Source: Chitinophaga dinghuensis
GTDB taxonomy: Bacteria > Bacteroidota > Bacteroidia > Chitinophagales > Chitinophagaceae
Assembly (NCBI RefSeq): GCF_003259435.1
Contig: NZ_QLMA01000010.1
Location: forward strand, 186,001-250,000
DNA length: 64,000 bases
Direction: 5' to 3'
Under the pieces are notes generated by a model. That model did no database searches. It was given only the letters and a program-made list of their open reading frames with translations, and was not told the origin of the DNA. This document shows positions 1-9,092 of the stretch, one piece after another. Each line of letters starts with the position of its first letter. Positions within the stretch are counted from its first letter, which is position 1. The position numbers and the translations under genes are program-made.

Positions 1-390
1 ACAGTGTGCAAACACCCTCTGTTAGCCCACTCCCAGCGCTTTACAGCACTGACATACCGCGTTTTTCTAGCATTTAAAACCAGTCTGATTTGCAATCGCT
101 TTTCTCAAGCATTGTCTATTTTATCATAAATAGTATCGCATTCATGATAAAATAACATCGTACTGATTTTTTCACATGTTTCTTCTCCAGGAAAAATCCG
201 GAGATATTCACACTTTTTTTTGCGAGGGTGCAAAACTATGTTAGTATCTCCATTAAAAAAAATGTGTTTAGGACTAGTTTATACGCAACTATTTTTTTAT
301 ATACCCGCGCGCCTGTACTCAAATAAAAATTATTTGTACGCCCTTTATCGAATACCTATCTTTGACCTTCTGAATTTAAATTAATTATCT
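1..390. other. Intergenic region at left edge, no gene seen
   Basis: No convincing reading frame is present on either strand. It contains a perfect 10-bp inverted repeat (ATTTTATCAT at 118-127, ATGATAAAAT at 144-153, 16-nt spacer), of unknown role. A leftward TAGTTTTG (complement of 231-238) matches the Bacteroidota -7 consensus but has no matching -33 element. It would serve a leftward transcript whose gene lies outside the window. The rightward promoter of the next gene occupies 333-364. Confidence 0.5.
333..364 (+). promoter_or_regulatory. Bacteroidota-type promoter of the DUF3127 gene
   Basis: TTTG at 333-336 is followed after 20 nt by TATCTTTG at 357-364. This matches the -33/-7 pattern of the Bacteroidota primary sigma factor (TTTG, 19-20 nt, TAnnTTTG). 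Transcription should start near 371, about 20 nt before the ATG. Confidence 0.7.
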
Positions 391-774
391 ATGAGTTTTG
401 AAATTACCGGAAAGCTGATTGTGAAATATAATACGGTGCAACGTAGCGAAACCTTTAAAACAAGAGAATTCGTTATCGAAAAATCTGATGATATCAACGG
501 CCGTGTTATCAATAACTACATCAAATTCCAGGCTGTACAGGACCGCACTGGTATTGTTGACCGGTTCAATGAGGGTGAAAATGTTAAAGTTTATTTCAAT
601 ATCAAAGGTACCCGCTGGGAAAAAGATGGTAAAGTAAACTACATCACCAACCTCGACGCTTGGCGTATGGAATCTGTTATGGCTGCCCCTGCACCAGGAG
701 CTGATGCAATGCCTAACTATAATACGCCGCAAATGCCTGCCGGCGGCGATAGCAACGACGATCTCCCTTTCTAA
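391..774 (+). CDS. DUF3127 domain protein with SSB-like C-terminal tail
   Basis: A small soluble protein of 127 residues. Residues 1-95 match the DUF3127 family, which is largely confined to Bacteroidota and has no established function. The beta-rich core, with a GTRWEKDGKVNYITNL stretch, would suit an OB-like fold. A flexible Pro/Ala/Gly/Asn linker follows from about 96, and the protein ends in SNDDLPF. That ending is almost the acidic tip of bacterial single-stranded DNA-binding protein (DDDIPF), the docking site for RecO, PriA, RecQ and similar proteins. The tail suggests a role at DNA, either as an SSB mimic or as an SSB-like protein; this is inference. It is monocistronic, with its own promoter (333-364) and a strong terminator (795-850). 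Confidence 0.85.
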   Translation: MSFEITGKLIVKYNTVQRSETFKTREFVIEKSDDINGRVINNYIKFQAVQDRTGIVDRFNEGENVKVYFNIKGTRWEKDGKVNYITNLDAWRMESVMAAPAPGADAMPNYNTPQMPAGGDSNDDLPF

Positions 775-794
775 GAAATTACATTTAATAACTT

Positions 795-850
795 ACGGAT
801 TTGAAGAGTCCACCGGCCAACACCGGAACTCTCCAAATCCGTATTTCTTT
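795..850 (+). terminator. Intrinsic terminator after the DUF3127 gene
   Basis: A long, nearly perfect hairpin: the arm beginning ACGGATTTGAAGAGT pairs with the arm ending CTCCAAATCCGT, with an inner CCGG/CCGG element. It is followed by a T-rich stretch (TATTTCTTT). Confidence 0.7.
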
Positions 851-866
851 AGGATAACTACCTAAC

Positions 867-2429
867 ATGATTCATCAAGTATCCGTAAAATTACTGCCAG
901 CTGATGCTGCCGCACCCGCCGCTATTACTGCCGCCGCTGCCGCCGCTCTCAGCATCCCGGCTAAATCCATCACCGGCTATAACCTGCTCAAACGCTCTAT
1001 AGACGCCCGTTCCAGACAAGCATACTTCATCCTCACCATCCAGGTTTTTGTGAATGAACCATTCCACAAAAATGACCGCAATACCCTTCTCTATAAAGAA
1101 CTCCCCGCCAATGCCCCTGCCGTACTAATCGCAGGCGCAGGCCCGGCAGGACTCTTCGCAGCATTACGACTCCTGGAAGCAGGCATCAAACCCATTATCA
1201 TAGAACGTGGCAAAGACGTACGCGCCCGCAGAAGAGACCTCGCTGCCCTCAATAAAACAGGTATCGTCAACCCAGACTCCAACTACTGCTTCGGCGAAGG
1301 CGGCGCAGGCACCTACTCCGATGGTAAACTATACACCCGCTCCAATAAACGCGGCGATATCAACCGTATCCTTAATATATTCATCCAGTTCGGCGCCGAT
1401 GAAAAAATCGGCATCGACGCACATCCCCACATCGGTACCAATAAACTACCACATATTATTACCGCCATGCGGGAACAAATTATCCATTGTGGTGGCGAAG
1501 TACACTTTGATCAACGTATTAATCATATAGATATCCAGGATGGACAGATGAAAGGCGTGAAAACCGCCAGCGGCGCATATTTCACCGGCCAACATCTCAT
1601 CCTCGCCACCGGCCACTCCGCCCGTGACATTTTTATCATGCTCGATCAACAACATATCCTACTGGAAGCAAAACCATTCGCCCTCGGCGTACGCGTGGAG
1701 CATCCGCAGGAACTGATCGACAGCGCCCAATATCATTGCGCACTAAGAGGAGAATACCTGCCACCTGCCAGCTATAGCCTCGTAGAACAAGTAGATGGCC
1801 GCGGCGTCTTCTCCTTCTGTATGTGCCCCGGCGGCATCATCGCTCCCGCATCCACAGATCCAGGAGAACTCGTTGTCAACGGCTGGTCCCCTTCCAAAAG
1901 AAATAATCCATTCGCCAACTCCGGAATGGTTGTAAGCATTGAAGCATCCGACTTCCAGCCATTTGCTGATAAAGGCAACCTAGCCGCCATGTACTATCAA
2001 CGTGAAGTAGAAATCGCTGCCTATAATGCCGGCGGTGGAAAATTCGTGGCGCCAGCTCAACGCATGACAGACTTTGTTAATGGCAAAGTATCTGCTTCTC
2101 TCCCTGCATGTTCTTATGTGCCTGGCCTCAACAGCGTGAATCTCCGCGAAGTACTCCCCGCTACTGTGCATACCCGCCTGGCAGGAGCCTTTAAAGCATT
2201 CGGCAAAAAAATGAAAGGTTACTATACTTCCGATGCGGTACTGGTAGCCACCGAATCCCGCACCTCTTCTCCTGTTCGTATCCCAAGGGAAAATGATACG
2301 CTGGAACATCCACAGGTAAAAGGCCTCTACCCTTGCGGCGAAGGCGCCGGTTATGCCGGCGGTATCGTTTCTGCCGCCATGGATGGAGAACGCGTGGCAG
2401 CCATAATTGCAGCAAAATTAGTCTCCTAA
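867..2429 (+). CDS. NAD(P)/FAD-dependent oxidoreductase (COG2509 family)
   Basis: A 520-residue flavoprotein of the uncharacterised FAD-dependent dehydrogenase family COG2509. Residues 1-75 form the N-terminal extension typical of this family. The Rossmann dinucleotide motif GAGPAGLFAALRLLEAG begins near residue 88, followed by an ERGKDVRAR segment that would contact the FAD adenosine. The motif CFGEGGAGTYSDGKL near 140-155 and the C-terminal CGEGAGYAGGIVSAAMDGERVA (FAD-binding end) are both characteristic. No signal peptide is seen, so it is cytoplasmic. The substrate is unknown for the family. It lies 53 nt before an ABC exporter pair without an obvious terminator between them, so co-transcription is possible. 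Confidence 0.85.
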   Translation: MIHQVSVKLLPADAAAPAAITAAAAAALSIPAKSITGYNLLKRSIDARSRQAYFILTIQVFVNEPFHKNDRNTLLYKELPANAPAVLIAGAGPAGLFAALRLLEAGIKPIIIERGKDVRARRRDLAALNKTGIVNPDSNYCFGEGGAGTYSDGKLYTRSNKRGDINRILNIFIQFGADEKIGIDAHPHIGTNKLPHIITAMREQIIHCGGEVHFDQRINHIDIQDGQMKGVKTASGAYFTGQHLILATGHSARDIFIMLDQQHILLEAKPFALGVRVEHPQELIDSAQYHCALRGEYLPPASYSLVEQVDGRGVFSFCMCPGGIIAPASTDPGELVVNGWSPSKRNNPFANSGMVVSIEASDFQPFADKGNLAAMYYQREVEIAAYNAGGGKFVAPAQRMTDFVNGKVSASLPACSYVPGLNSVNLREVLPATVHTRLAGAFKAFGKKMKGYYTSDAVLVATESRTSSPVRIPRENDTLEHPQVKGLYPCGEGAGYAGGIVSAAMDGERVAAIIAAKLVS

Positions 2430-2482
2430 ACATTTTCGTGCTACTCCAGGAGGTTTCTCATGATTTATGATTAAATTTCATC

Positions 2483-3415
2483 ATGAACCTCCTGGAAGTA
2501 CAACACCTGAAAAAACACTATGCCACCCACAAAGCGGTAGATGATATCAGCTTCAATATATCTCAGGGTAGCATATTTGGCCTGCTTGGCCCCAATGGCG
2601 CAGGAAAGACAACTCTCCTCCGCATGATTACCGGCATTTTCTATCCCGACTCCGGTAACATCCTCCTCAACGGCAAACCCTTTGACCAATTACAAGATCT
2701 TCAGTACATCGGCTACATGCCGGAAGAAAGAGGCCTTTACAAAAAAATGATGGTAGGAGAACAAGTCCTCTACCTCGCACAACTAAAGGGGCTCGATAAG
2801 AAAACTGCCGTTGCCCGCATCAAATACTGGTTCGATAAATTTGAACTGAACAACTGGGCAAACAAAAAAGTCGATGAACTTAGTAAAGGGATGCAGCAAA
2901 AAGTACAGTTCATCTCCACCATCCTGCATGAACCTAAACTGCTCATCCTCGACGAACCCTTTTCCGGCCTGGACCCTATCAACTCCAATCTCCTGAAACA
3001 GGAAATTTTCAATCTCAGTAAAAATGGTACCACCATTATCTTCTCTACCCATCGTATGGAACAAGTAGAAGAAATATGCGACCATATCATGCTGGTAAAC
3101 AAAGGACATAAAATCCTGGACGGCAGCGTTAAACAAATACGACAAGATTTCAAGGAAGGACTGTTTCGTATAGGTGTTGGCGTTATGCCCAACCCCGCAC
3201 AGATGGCCACCTGGCACTTCACCATTGTAAATGTGGAAAATAATGCCTACGTACTGAAACTCAATCCAGACAGTACAACCAACGACATTCTCCTTCATTT
3301 TATTAACCAGGAAATTCCTGTTACCTATTTTGAAGAGATTCTTCCCAGCATCAATGAAGTATTTATCTCACAGGTACAACGTACTGAAAACCTCGCCGCA
3401 ACTCAACCTGCCTGA
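2483..3415 (+). CDS. ABC-2 type exporter, ATP-binding protein (NatA-like)
   Basis: A 310-residue ATPase subunit. The Walker A motif GPNGAGKTT is near residues 38-46, the signature ELSKGMQQK near 134-142, and Walker B LLILDEPFSGLD near 153-164, followed by an H-loop in FSTHRMEQ. The C-terminal region after about 225 is the extra domain (DUF4162 type) common in Na+/drug exporter ATPases. It ends 5 nt before the permease gene, so the two form an operon and together make a simple ABC-2 exporter in the inner membrane. The cargo cannot be told from sequence; the closest well-known relatives are NatAB sodium exporters. Confidence 0.9.
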   Translation: MNLLEVQHLKKHYATHKAVDDISFNISQGSIFGLLGPNGAGKTTLLRMITGIFYPDSGNILLNGKPFDQLQDLQYIGYMPEERGLYKKMMVGEQVLYLAQLKGLDKKTAVARIKYWFDKFELNNWANKKVDELSKGMQQKVQFISTILHEPKLLILDEPFSGLDPINSNLLKQEIFNLSKNGTTIIFSTHRMEQVEEICDHIMLVNKGHKILDGSVKQIRQDFKEGLFRIGVGVMPNPAQMATWHFTIVNVENNAYVLKLNPDSTTNDILLHFINQEIPVTYFEEILPSINEVFISQVQRTENLAATQPA

Positions 3416-3420
3416 AAATT

Positions 3421-4713
3421 ATGAACAAGATTTCACTCATCATACAAAGAGAATTTCTCTTCCGCGTTCGTAAACGCTCCTTCCTGATTGTAACGCTATT
3501 AGTACCGCTGGCATTCGCTGCCATCATGATCATTCCTGCACTCCTGGCGAGTAGTTCCGGCAGCCAAAAAGTAGTAGTAGTGGACAAAAGCGGCTTCTTC
3601 AAAGGTCAGTTCCGCGACGCCAAAGATGTATACTTCAAATTCCTGGATAATACGCCTTTAGATAGTATCAAGAAAAACTATGCGAAAGAAGGCTATTCCG
3701 GCGTTTTATTAATACCTCAGATAGACATCGAACGTCCATCAGGATTTGAATATTACAGTGAGGCACAAGCCAGCATTATGCTGGAAAATGCGCTCACCAG
3801 CAACCTGAATAGCGCAATTGAAAAACTGCGCATGGAGGCTAATGGTATCGACAAAAGTAAACTGGACGCCATTCATGCTGATGTAACAGTAGACTTCCGC
3901 AACAGTAAAGACGAAAAGAAAGGCAGTTCTGCTGCATCCTTTGTACTGGGCTACGCCAGCGGTTTCATTATTTATTTAATGTTGCTGCTCTTTGGTACTT
4001 CTGTTATGCGCGGTGTAATGGAAGAGAAAGTAAATCGTATTGCAGAAGTAATGGTATCCAGTGTAAGACCTTTCCAGTTAATGTTAGGGAAGATCATTGG
4101 TATTGCTGCTGTAGGCCTTCTTCAGTTCATTATCTGGGCCATTCTCTTAATTGGCTTATCTATGGTGTTACCTTTATTCCTGTCTCCGGATGCGATGCAT
4201 GCGGCCAGCCAGAGCAGTAACAATCCACAGATGGCCGAGGCGATGCAGAAAGTATCGTTTATGATGGCCAAAATTAACTGGCCCCTTTTTATAGGTTGTT
4301 TTCTTTTTTACTTCCTGGGCGGATATCTCTTTTATTCTTCTCTCTTCGCTGCTGTGGGTAGTCTCGCCAATGAAGATGCTTCTGATGTACAACAGATGAC
4401 TTTACCGGTAACTGCTCCTATTATCATCAGTTTCCTGATCGTTATAAAAGCGGTAGCTGATCCTACCAGTTCACTGGCTGTATGGGCGAGTATCATACCA
4501 TTCAGTTCTCCTCTGGTAATGATGGCGCGACTCCCAGCGGGCGTACCAGGCACTGTGGCTATCTGGCAACTACTGTTATCAATGGTACTGTTAGTGGCAG
4601 GTTTTATATTTACTACCTGGATGTCTGGCAGAATTTATCGTACAGGAATTTTAATGTATGGTAAGAAGATAACACTCAAAGAGGCCATCAAATGGATTTT
4701 CAGTAAGTCGTAA
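3421..4713 (+). CDS. ABC-2 type exporter permease (NatB-like)
   Basis: A 430-residue membrane protein and partner of the preceding ATPase. One transmembrane helix lies near residues 20-45, followed by an extracytoplasmic domain of about 130 residues. A cluster of five or six helices runs from about 175 to 415. The motif GVMEEKVNRIAEVMVSSVRPFQLMLGKIIG is the typical ABC2_membrane signature. Its stop codon overlaps the 3' end of the convergent nitronate monooxygenase gene by 14 bp, leaving no room for a separate terminator between the two. Confidence 0.9.
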   Translation: MNKISLIIQREFLFRVRKRSFLIVTLLVPLAFAAIMIIPALLASSSGSQKVVVVDKSGFFKGQFRDAKDVYFKFLDNTPLDSIKKNYAKEGYSGVLLIPQIDIERPSGFEYYSEAQASIMLENALTSNLNSAIEKLRMEANGIDKSKLDAIHADVTVDFRNSKDEKKGSSAASFVLGYASGFIIYLMLLLFGTSVMRGVMEEKVNRIAEVMVSSVRPFQLMLGKIIGIAAVGLLQFIIWAILLIGLSMVLPLFLSPDAMHAASQSSNNPQMAEAMQKVSFMMAKINWPLFIGCFLFYFLGGYLFYSSLFAAVGSLANEDASDVQQMTLPVTAPIIISFLIVIKAVADPTSSLAVWASIIPFSSPLVMMARLPAGVPGTVAIWQLLLSMVLLVAGFIFTTWMSGRIYRTGILMYGKKITLKEAIKWIFSKS

Positions 4714-5638
4714 GTTGTTTTCTTACGGCTTCGAATTCTTCCCAGATGTCGGATACTATTTCAGCTGCAGGTTTGATATCATGAATTAATGCGCTCACCT
4801 GGCCGATTTCCAGTTCCCCTTCTGAAAGATTGCCTTCAAACATACCGGTTTTGGCGCGGGCGCGGCCTAGTATTTCTTTTAATGCTGCTGCGTCTGCGCC
4901 ACTATCCTCTGCGGCTTTCACCACATCGAAAAAATGATTTTTGATGAGTCGCACTGGCGTTAGCTTTTTCATACTCAACATCGTATCTCCTTCCTGCGCA
5001 TCTACCACCGCATTTTTGAAATTGATATGAGAAGATGCTTCTGGCGTAGCAACAAATCGACTACCTACTTGTACACCTTCTGCTCCTAATGCAAAAGCCG
5101 CCAGCATAGCGCGTCCGGAGCCTATACCTCCCGCTGCGATGACAGGGATTTTCACACGGGCAGCTACTGCCGGAATCAATACCATAGAAGTCGTTTCTTC
5201 CCGTCCATTATGCCCACCCGCTTCAAATCCTTCTGCTACAATGGCATCCACTCCAGCCGCTTCGCTTTTCTCGGCAAACAGTGAACTGGATACTACATGT
5301 ACCACCTTTATCCCAGCGGCTTTCAGCGTAGGCGTCCAGGTTTTAGGATTACCAGCAGAGGTAAATACAATCGGGACCTTTTCCTCCAGGATGATATCCA
5401 TCAGTTTATCAATATCAGGATATAACAACGGAACATTCACCCCAAAAGGCTTATCTGTAGCTTGTTTACACTTTTTTATATGCTCTTTCAAAACATGAGG
5501 ATACATGCTTCCGGAACCAATCAATCCTAATCCGCCGGCATTACTGACAGCACTGGCCAATCGCCAGCCACTGGCCCAGATCATACCAGCCTGAATAATG
5601 GGATAACGAATACTAAAAAGCGTATTAATCCTGTTCAT
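4700..5638 (-). CDS. Nitronate monooxygenase family flavoprotein
   Basis: A 312-residue TIM-barrel FMN enzyme of the nitronate monooxygenase/2-nitropropane dioxygenase family. These enzymes oxidise alkyl nitronates such as propionate-3-nitronate, and some members are enoyl-ACP reductases of the FabK type. Visible marks are the N-terminal PIIQAGMIWASGWRLASAVSNAGGLGLIG segment, the AEGFEAGGHNG motif near residues 134-145 that holds the candidate catalytic His, and the phosphate-binding VIAAGGIGSGRAM followed by GAEGVQVGSRF. It lies 25 nt after the nucleotidyltransferase gene on the same strand, suggesting one transcript, although no pathway link is evident. The exact substrate is uncertain. Confidence 0.88.
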   Translation of the reverse strand: MNRINTLFSIRYPIIQAGMIWASGWRLASAVSNAGGLGLIGSGSMYPHVLKEHIKKCKQATDKPFGVNVPLLYPDIDKLMDIILEEKVPIVFTSAGNPKTWTPTLKAAGIKVVHVVSSSLFAEKSEAAGVDAIVAEGFEAGGHNGREETTSMVLIPAVAARVKIPVIAAGGIGSGRAMLAAFALGAEGVQVGSRFVATPEASSHINFKNAVVDAQEGDTMLSMKKLTPVRLIKNHFFDVVKAAEDSGADAAALKEILGRARAKTGMFEGNLSEGELEIGQVSALIHDIKPAAEIVSDIWEEFEAVRKQLTTY

Positions 5639-5663
5639 AAGCTAACAGATAAATGCATAAGGT

Positions 5664-6656
5664 TTAGCCGAGATCAATTTCTGTATTGTCGCCGATATTA
5701 AGACTCTGGCTAAGACCGCGTATGTTGGCATCACTGCCTATCAGGGAAGACTTCAGTACTACTTCATAAAGGTTACTGAAAGATCCGATGATAGAATCTT
5801 TTACGATGGAATAATTAACAACGGTATTATCTCCGACAGCCACATTAGGGCCGATGATAGAGTTCTTGATATTACAACCTTCTCCGATACTCACCGGAGG
5901 TATGATGATGGTATTCTCATACGGTAATACCGGATTATTGGCGAGTTTATATTTTTTAAGGAGAATCGCATTCGTTTCCAACAGGGTATCCTTACGGCCA
6001 CAATCAAACCAGTTATTCACTTTGAATCCGTTGAATCGCACGCCGTTCTCGATCATGCATTCCAGCGCATCAGTCAGCTGAAATTCATCATGCGATTTCA
6101 CTTTATTCGTGATATTGGTTTGCAGACATTCAAAGAGCAAGTTTGTTTCTTTGATCTTATAAATACCTACCAATGCCAGATTGGACTTAGGAATTTGTGG
6201 CTTTTCCACCACTCTTGTGATATTGCCATTTTCGTCCAGTTCTGCCACACCGAAATTACGGGGATCATCCACTTTCTTCAGGCCCAACATAGAGTAGGGC
6301 GCATGGAGGACTTCCAGTAAATCGCATTCCACGATGGTGTCTCCCAATACAATCAGGATTTCATCGTTTTCCACAATTTCACGGGTAAGTAAAATAGCAT
6401 GCCCAGTACCTTCTCTGCTGTTCTGTTGAACGAAATGACAGGTGAGGTCTGGATATTTTTGCTCTACGTAATGCTGGATTTTTTCTCCCAGGTATCCTAC
6501 CACGAATACGAATTCGCGGATGCCTGCTTCTACAAGCTGGTCTACAATGATACTCAGTATAGTGCGACCTGCCAGCGGAATTAAAGCCTTCGGCTGGGTA
6601 TATGTGTGTGGACGAAGTTTGGTGCCAGCTCCGGCCACGGGTATTATTGCCTTCAT
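5664..6656 (-). CDS. Sugar-1-phosphate nucleotidyltransferase (long RmlA/COG1208 type)
   Basis: This enzyme activates a sugar-1-phosphate with an NTP. The start is placed at the ATG giving MKAIIPVAGAGTKLRP, because this is the beginning of the catalytic fold; an in-frame ATG seven codons upstream would add an unlikely MYYFRSI. The pyrophosphorylase signature (GAGTKLRPHTYTQPKALIPLAGR) is near residues 8-30, LGD near 104, and VVEKP near 150. From about 240 the sequence becomes an isoleucine-rich hexapeptide repeat (left-handed beta helix), as in long RmlA and GlmU-like proteins. Length is 330 residues. A second, short RmlA is encoded at 60544-61416. The specific sugar cannot be assigned. Confidence 0.82.
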   Translation of the reverse strand: MKAIIPVAGAGTKLRPHTYTQPKALIPLAGRTILSIIVDQLVEAGIREFVFVVGYLGEKIQHYVEQKYPDLTCHFVQQNSREGTGHAILLTREIVENDEILIVLGDTIVECDLLEVLHAPYSMLGLKKVDDPRNFGVAELDENGNITRVVEKPQIPKSNLALVGIYKIKETNLLFECLQTNITNKVKSHDEFQLTDALECMIENGVRFNGFKVNNWFDCGRKDTLLETNAILLKKYKLANNPVLPYENTIIIPPVSIGEGCNIKNSIIGPNVAVGDNTVVNYSIVKDSIIGSFSNLYEVVLKSSLIGSDANIRGLSQSLNIGDNTEIDLG

Positions 6657-6757
6657 GATGGAGCGAAAATAGTACAATTTTAGCGATCGATCGACGGCTA
6701 TAAAAATATAGTATAAATTGTATGTGTCACTGATAGAAATTTATCCACTCTTCTGCA

Positions 6758-6788
6758 TTGCAATTCATTCAGGTTTATTCTACCTTTG
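6758..6788 (+). promoter_or_regulatory. Promoter of glyA
   Basis: TTG at 6758-6760 and TACCTTTG at 6781-6788 are separated by 20 nt, close to the Bacteroidota consensus. Transcription would begin near 6795, leaving a leader of about 13 nt before the glyA ATG at 6808. Confidence 0.7.
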
Positions 6789-6807
6789 CGACAAATTTTA
6801 AGGCATC

Positions 6808-8088
6808 ATGCAAAGAGACCAGCAAATATTTGATATCATCCGCCAGGAGCTGGAGCGTCAGCGCCACGGCATTGAATTGATTGCATCTGAGAACTTTACC
6901 AGCTTACAGGTTATGCAGGCGATGGGTAATGTGATGACAAACAAATATGCCGAAGGATATCCAGGCAGAAGATACTATGGAGGTTGTGAAGTTGTTGACT
7001 TGAGCGAACAACTGGCAATTGACAGGGCAAAACAGATTTTTGGTGCAGAATATGCCAACGTACAGCCACACTCCGGCGCACAGGCCAATGCTGCTGTAAT
7101 GCTGGCCATCCTCCAACCAGGCGATAAAATCCTGGGACTGGACCTGAGCATGGGCGGTCACCTGACACACGGTTCCGCTGTGAACTATTCCGGTAAACTC
7201 TATCAGCCTCATTTCTACGGTGTAAACAAAGAAACCGGCCTGATTGAATACGATAAAATGGAAGAAATCGCCAATCGCGAAAAACCAAAATTAATCGTTT
7301 GCGGAGCTTCCGCTTACAGCCGCGACTGGGATTACAAACGTATCCGCGAAATCGCTGATCAAGTAGGCGCCTTCGTGATGGCCGATATCGCTCACCCTGC
7401 AGGTCTGATTGCTAAAGGATTACTGAACTCTCCTTTTGCACACTGCCACTTCGTAACTACTACTACACATAAAACACTGCGCGGACCTCGCGGCGGTATG
7501 ATCCTGATGGGTAAAGACTTCGAAAATCCTTTCGGTCTGAAAACACCAAAAGGCGAAACCCGCATGATGAGCTCCCTCATTGATACTGCCGTATTCCCAG
7601 GTATCCAGGGCGGCCCACTCGAACACGTGATTGCCGCTAAAGCTATCTCCTTCTTCGAGATCCTCTCTGACGATTACACAGTATATGCTCACCAGATCCT
7701 GAAAAATGCTCAGGCTATGGCGAAAAGCTTTGTGGATAAAGGCTACCAGATCGTTTCCGGCGGTACCGATAACCACCTTATGCTGATCGATCTGCGCAAT
7801 AAAAATATCTCCGGTAAAAAAGCAGAACAAACCCTCGTTAAAGCAGATATCACCACCAACAAAAACATGGTGCCTTTCGATGATAAATCCGCTTTCGTTA
7901 CCTCCGGTATTCGTATGGGCGTTCCCGCTATTACCAGCCGTGGCCTGACAGAAAACCACATGCCTCAGATCGTAGACTGGGTAGACCAACTGCTCATGGA
8001 TGCTGATAACGAAGCGCTTATCACTAAAATCCGTGGTGAAGTAAACACCTTCATGCAACAATTCTCCCTTTATCCTGAACTGGGATAA
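6808..8088 (+). CDS. glyA: Serine hydroxymethyltransferase
   Basis: A 426-residue PLP enzyme that interconverts serine plus tetrahydrofolate with glycine plus 5,10-methylene-THF, the main source of one-carbon units. The full family architecture is present: N-terminal [11 protein letters not shown], the [15 protein letters not shown] segment, the [10 protein letters not shown] motif near residue 190, and the PLP-lysine motif [14 protein letters not shown] near 212-225. Length is normal for the family. It is monocistronic, with its own promoter at 6758-6788 and a strong terminator at 8115-8150. Confidence 0.97.
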   Translation: MQRDQQIFDIIRQELERQRHGIELIASENFTSLQVMQAMGNVMTNKYAEGYPGRRYYGGCEVVDLSEQLAIDRAKQIFGAEYANVQPHSGAQANAAVMLAILQPGDKILGLDLSMGGHLTHGSAVNYSGKLYQPHFYGVNKETGLIEYDKMEEIANREKPKLIVCGASAYSRDWDYKRIREIADQVGAFVMADIAHPAGLIAKGLLNSPFAHCHFVTTTTHKTLRGPRGGMILMGKDFENPFGLKTPKGETRMMSSLIDTAVFPGIQGGPLEHVIAAKAISFFEILSDDYTVYAHQILKNAQAMAKSFVDKGYQIVSGGTDNHLMLIDLRNKNISGKKAEQTLVKADITTNKNMVPFDDKSAFVTSGIRMGVPAITSRGLTENHMPQIVDWVDQLLMDADNEALITKIRGEVNTFMQQFSLYPELG

Positions 8089-8114
8089 TCCGGAATAAAT
8101 ATCTCTTTTCTTCT

Positions 8115-8150
8115 AAAACGCCCGTCAGCTAAGCGCTGACGGGCGTTTTT
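8115..8150 (+). terminator. Intrinsic terminator after glyA
   Basis: AAAACGCCCGTCAGC pairs with GCTGACGGGCGTTTT around a 4-5 nt loop, followed by a run of T. This is a textbook rho-independent terminator. Confidence 0.9.
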
Positions 8151-8183
8151 TATTTCCCAAACTTATCATCTCCCTAAAAATAT

Positions 8184-8213
8184 TTTGCCATATCAAAAGA
8201 AAATGTACTTTTA
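8184..8213 (+). promoter_or_regulatory. Promoter of the GntR/ABC exporter operon
   Basis: TTTG (8184-8187) and TACTTTTA (8206-8213) are 18 nt apart and resemble the -33 and -7 boxes. The operator at 8215-8238 lies directly downstream, over the expected transcription start, so a bound regulator would block initiation. Confidence 0.55.
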
Positions 8214-8214
8214 C

Positions 8215-8238
8215 AGTGTACTAGTTAAGTAGTACACT
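8215..8238. promoter_or_regulatory. Perfect inverted-repeat operator, probably for the GntR regulator of this operon
   Basis: AGTGTACTA (8215-8223) and TAGTACACT (8230-8238) are exact reverse complements with a 6-nt spacer. The site lies between the -7 box and the ATG at 8253, over the expected start of transcription. The third gene of the operon encodes a YtrA-type GntR repressor. Such regulators bind palindromes upstream of their own ABC operons, so autoregulation is the simplest reading. Confidence 0.7.
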
Positions 8239-8252
8239 AAACCACACGAATT

Positions 8253-9086
8253 ATGATTAACATCCAGTCATTGAAATTCAGCTACAAACCCAGCAGGCCA
8301 TTATTCGATGACCTCAACCTACAGCTGAATCCCGGCCATATATATGGCCTATTGGGCAAAAACGGCGCAGGGAAATCCACTCTACTCAAGCAGATAGCAG
8401 GACTATTATTCCCTACCAGCGGAAAAGTAGAAGTACTGGGCCAGGAAACCCGGTTCAGAGCACCTTCTTTCTTACAGGACATATTCCTCGTCCCGGAAGA
8501 ATTCTATCTCCCTAAAATCAGTATTCGCCAGTTTATCAACACCAGAGCAGGTTTCTATCCAAAATTCAACGAACAGGAATTCGAGACCTATCTGAAAGAG
8601 TTCGAAATTCCGGTGACACAGAAACTAACAGAAATGTCTTACGGCCAAAAGAAGAAATTCCTGATATGCTTTGCCCTGGCTTGTAATACCCGCCTCCTGA
8701 TCATGGATGAACCTACCAACGGCCTGGATATCCCCTCCAAAAGCATTTTCCGCAAACTCATTGCAGGATGTCTCTCTGAAGACAAATGCATTGTCATCTC
8801 CACACATCAGGTCAGAGACCTCGACAATCTGATCGATAGTATTGTGATTATTGACAATCACCGCATCATTTTCAGAGAAGCCGTGGAAACGGTAACGGAT
8901 AAACTGAGTTTCAAAGTACTGCCGCAACTGGATAAATCCATGCCGGTAATATATGCCGACAGTAACCTCCGCGGCCATTCCGTTGTGATGCGCAATATGC
9001 AGCATGAACACAGCAGAATTGATATGGAGCTATTGTTTAATGCCGTTCTCTCCAACCGCCAATCTATTCAGGAAATTTTCAATTGA
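8253..9086 (+). CDS. ABC transporter ATP-binding protein (YtrB-like)
   Basis: A 277-residue ATPase of an ABC-2 exporter. Walker [12 protein letters not shown] is near residues 36-46, the signature [10 protein letters not shown] near 129-138 (a YtrB/BcrA-like variant), and Walker [13 protein letters not shown] near 149-160, with the H-loop in [10 protein letters not shown]. It is the first gene of a four-gene operon behind a perfect palindromic operator. The arrangement ATPase-permease-GntR matches YtrA-regulated exporters, several of which respond to cell-envelope stress in Firmicutes; the inducer here is unknown. Confidence 0.88.
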   Translation: MINIQSLKFSYKPSRPLFDDLNLQLNPGHIYGLLGKNGAGKSTLLKQIAGLLFPTSGKVEVLGQETRFRAPSFLQDIFLVPEEFYLPKISIRQFINTRAGFYPKFNEQEFETYLKEFEIPVTQKLTEMSYGQKKKFLICFALACNTRLLIMDEPTNGLDIPSKSIFRKLIAGCLSEDKCIVISTHQVRDLDNLIDSIVIIDNHRIIFREAVETVTDKLSFKVLPQLDKSMPVIYADSNLRGHSVVMRNMQHEHSRIDMELLFNAVLSNRQSIQEIFN

Positions 9087-9092
9087 TCCCTT

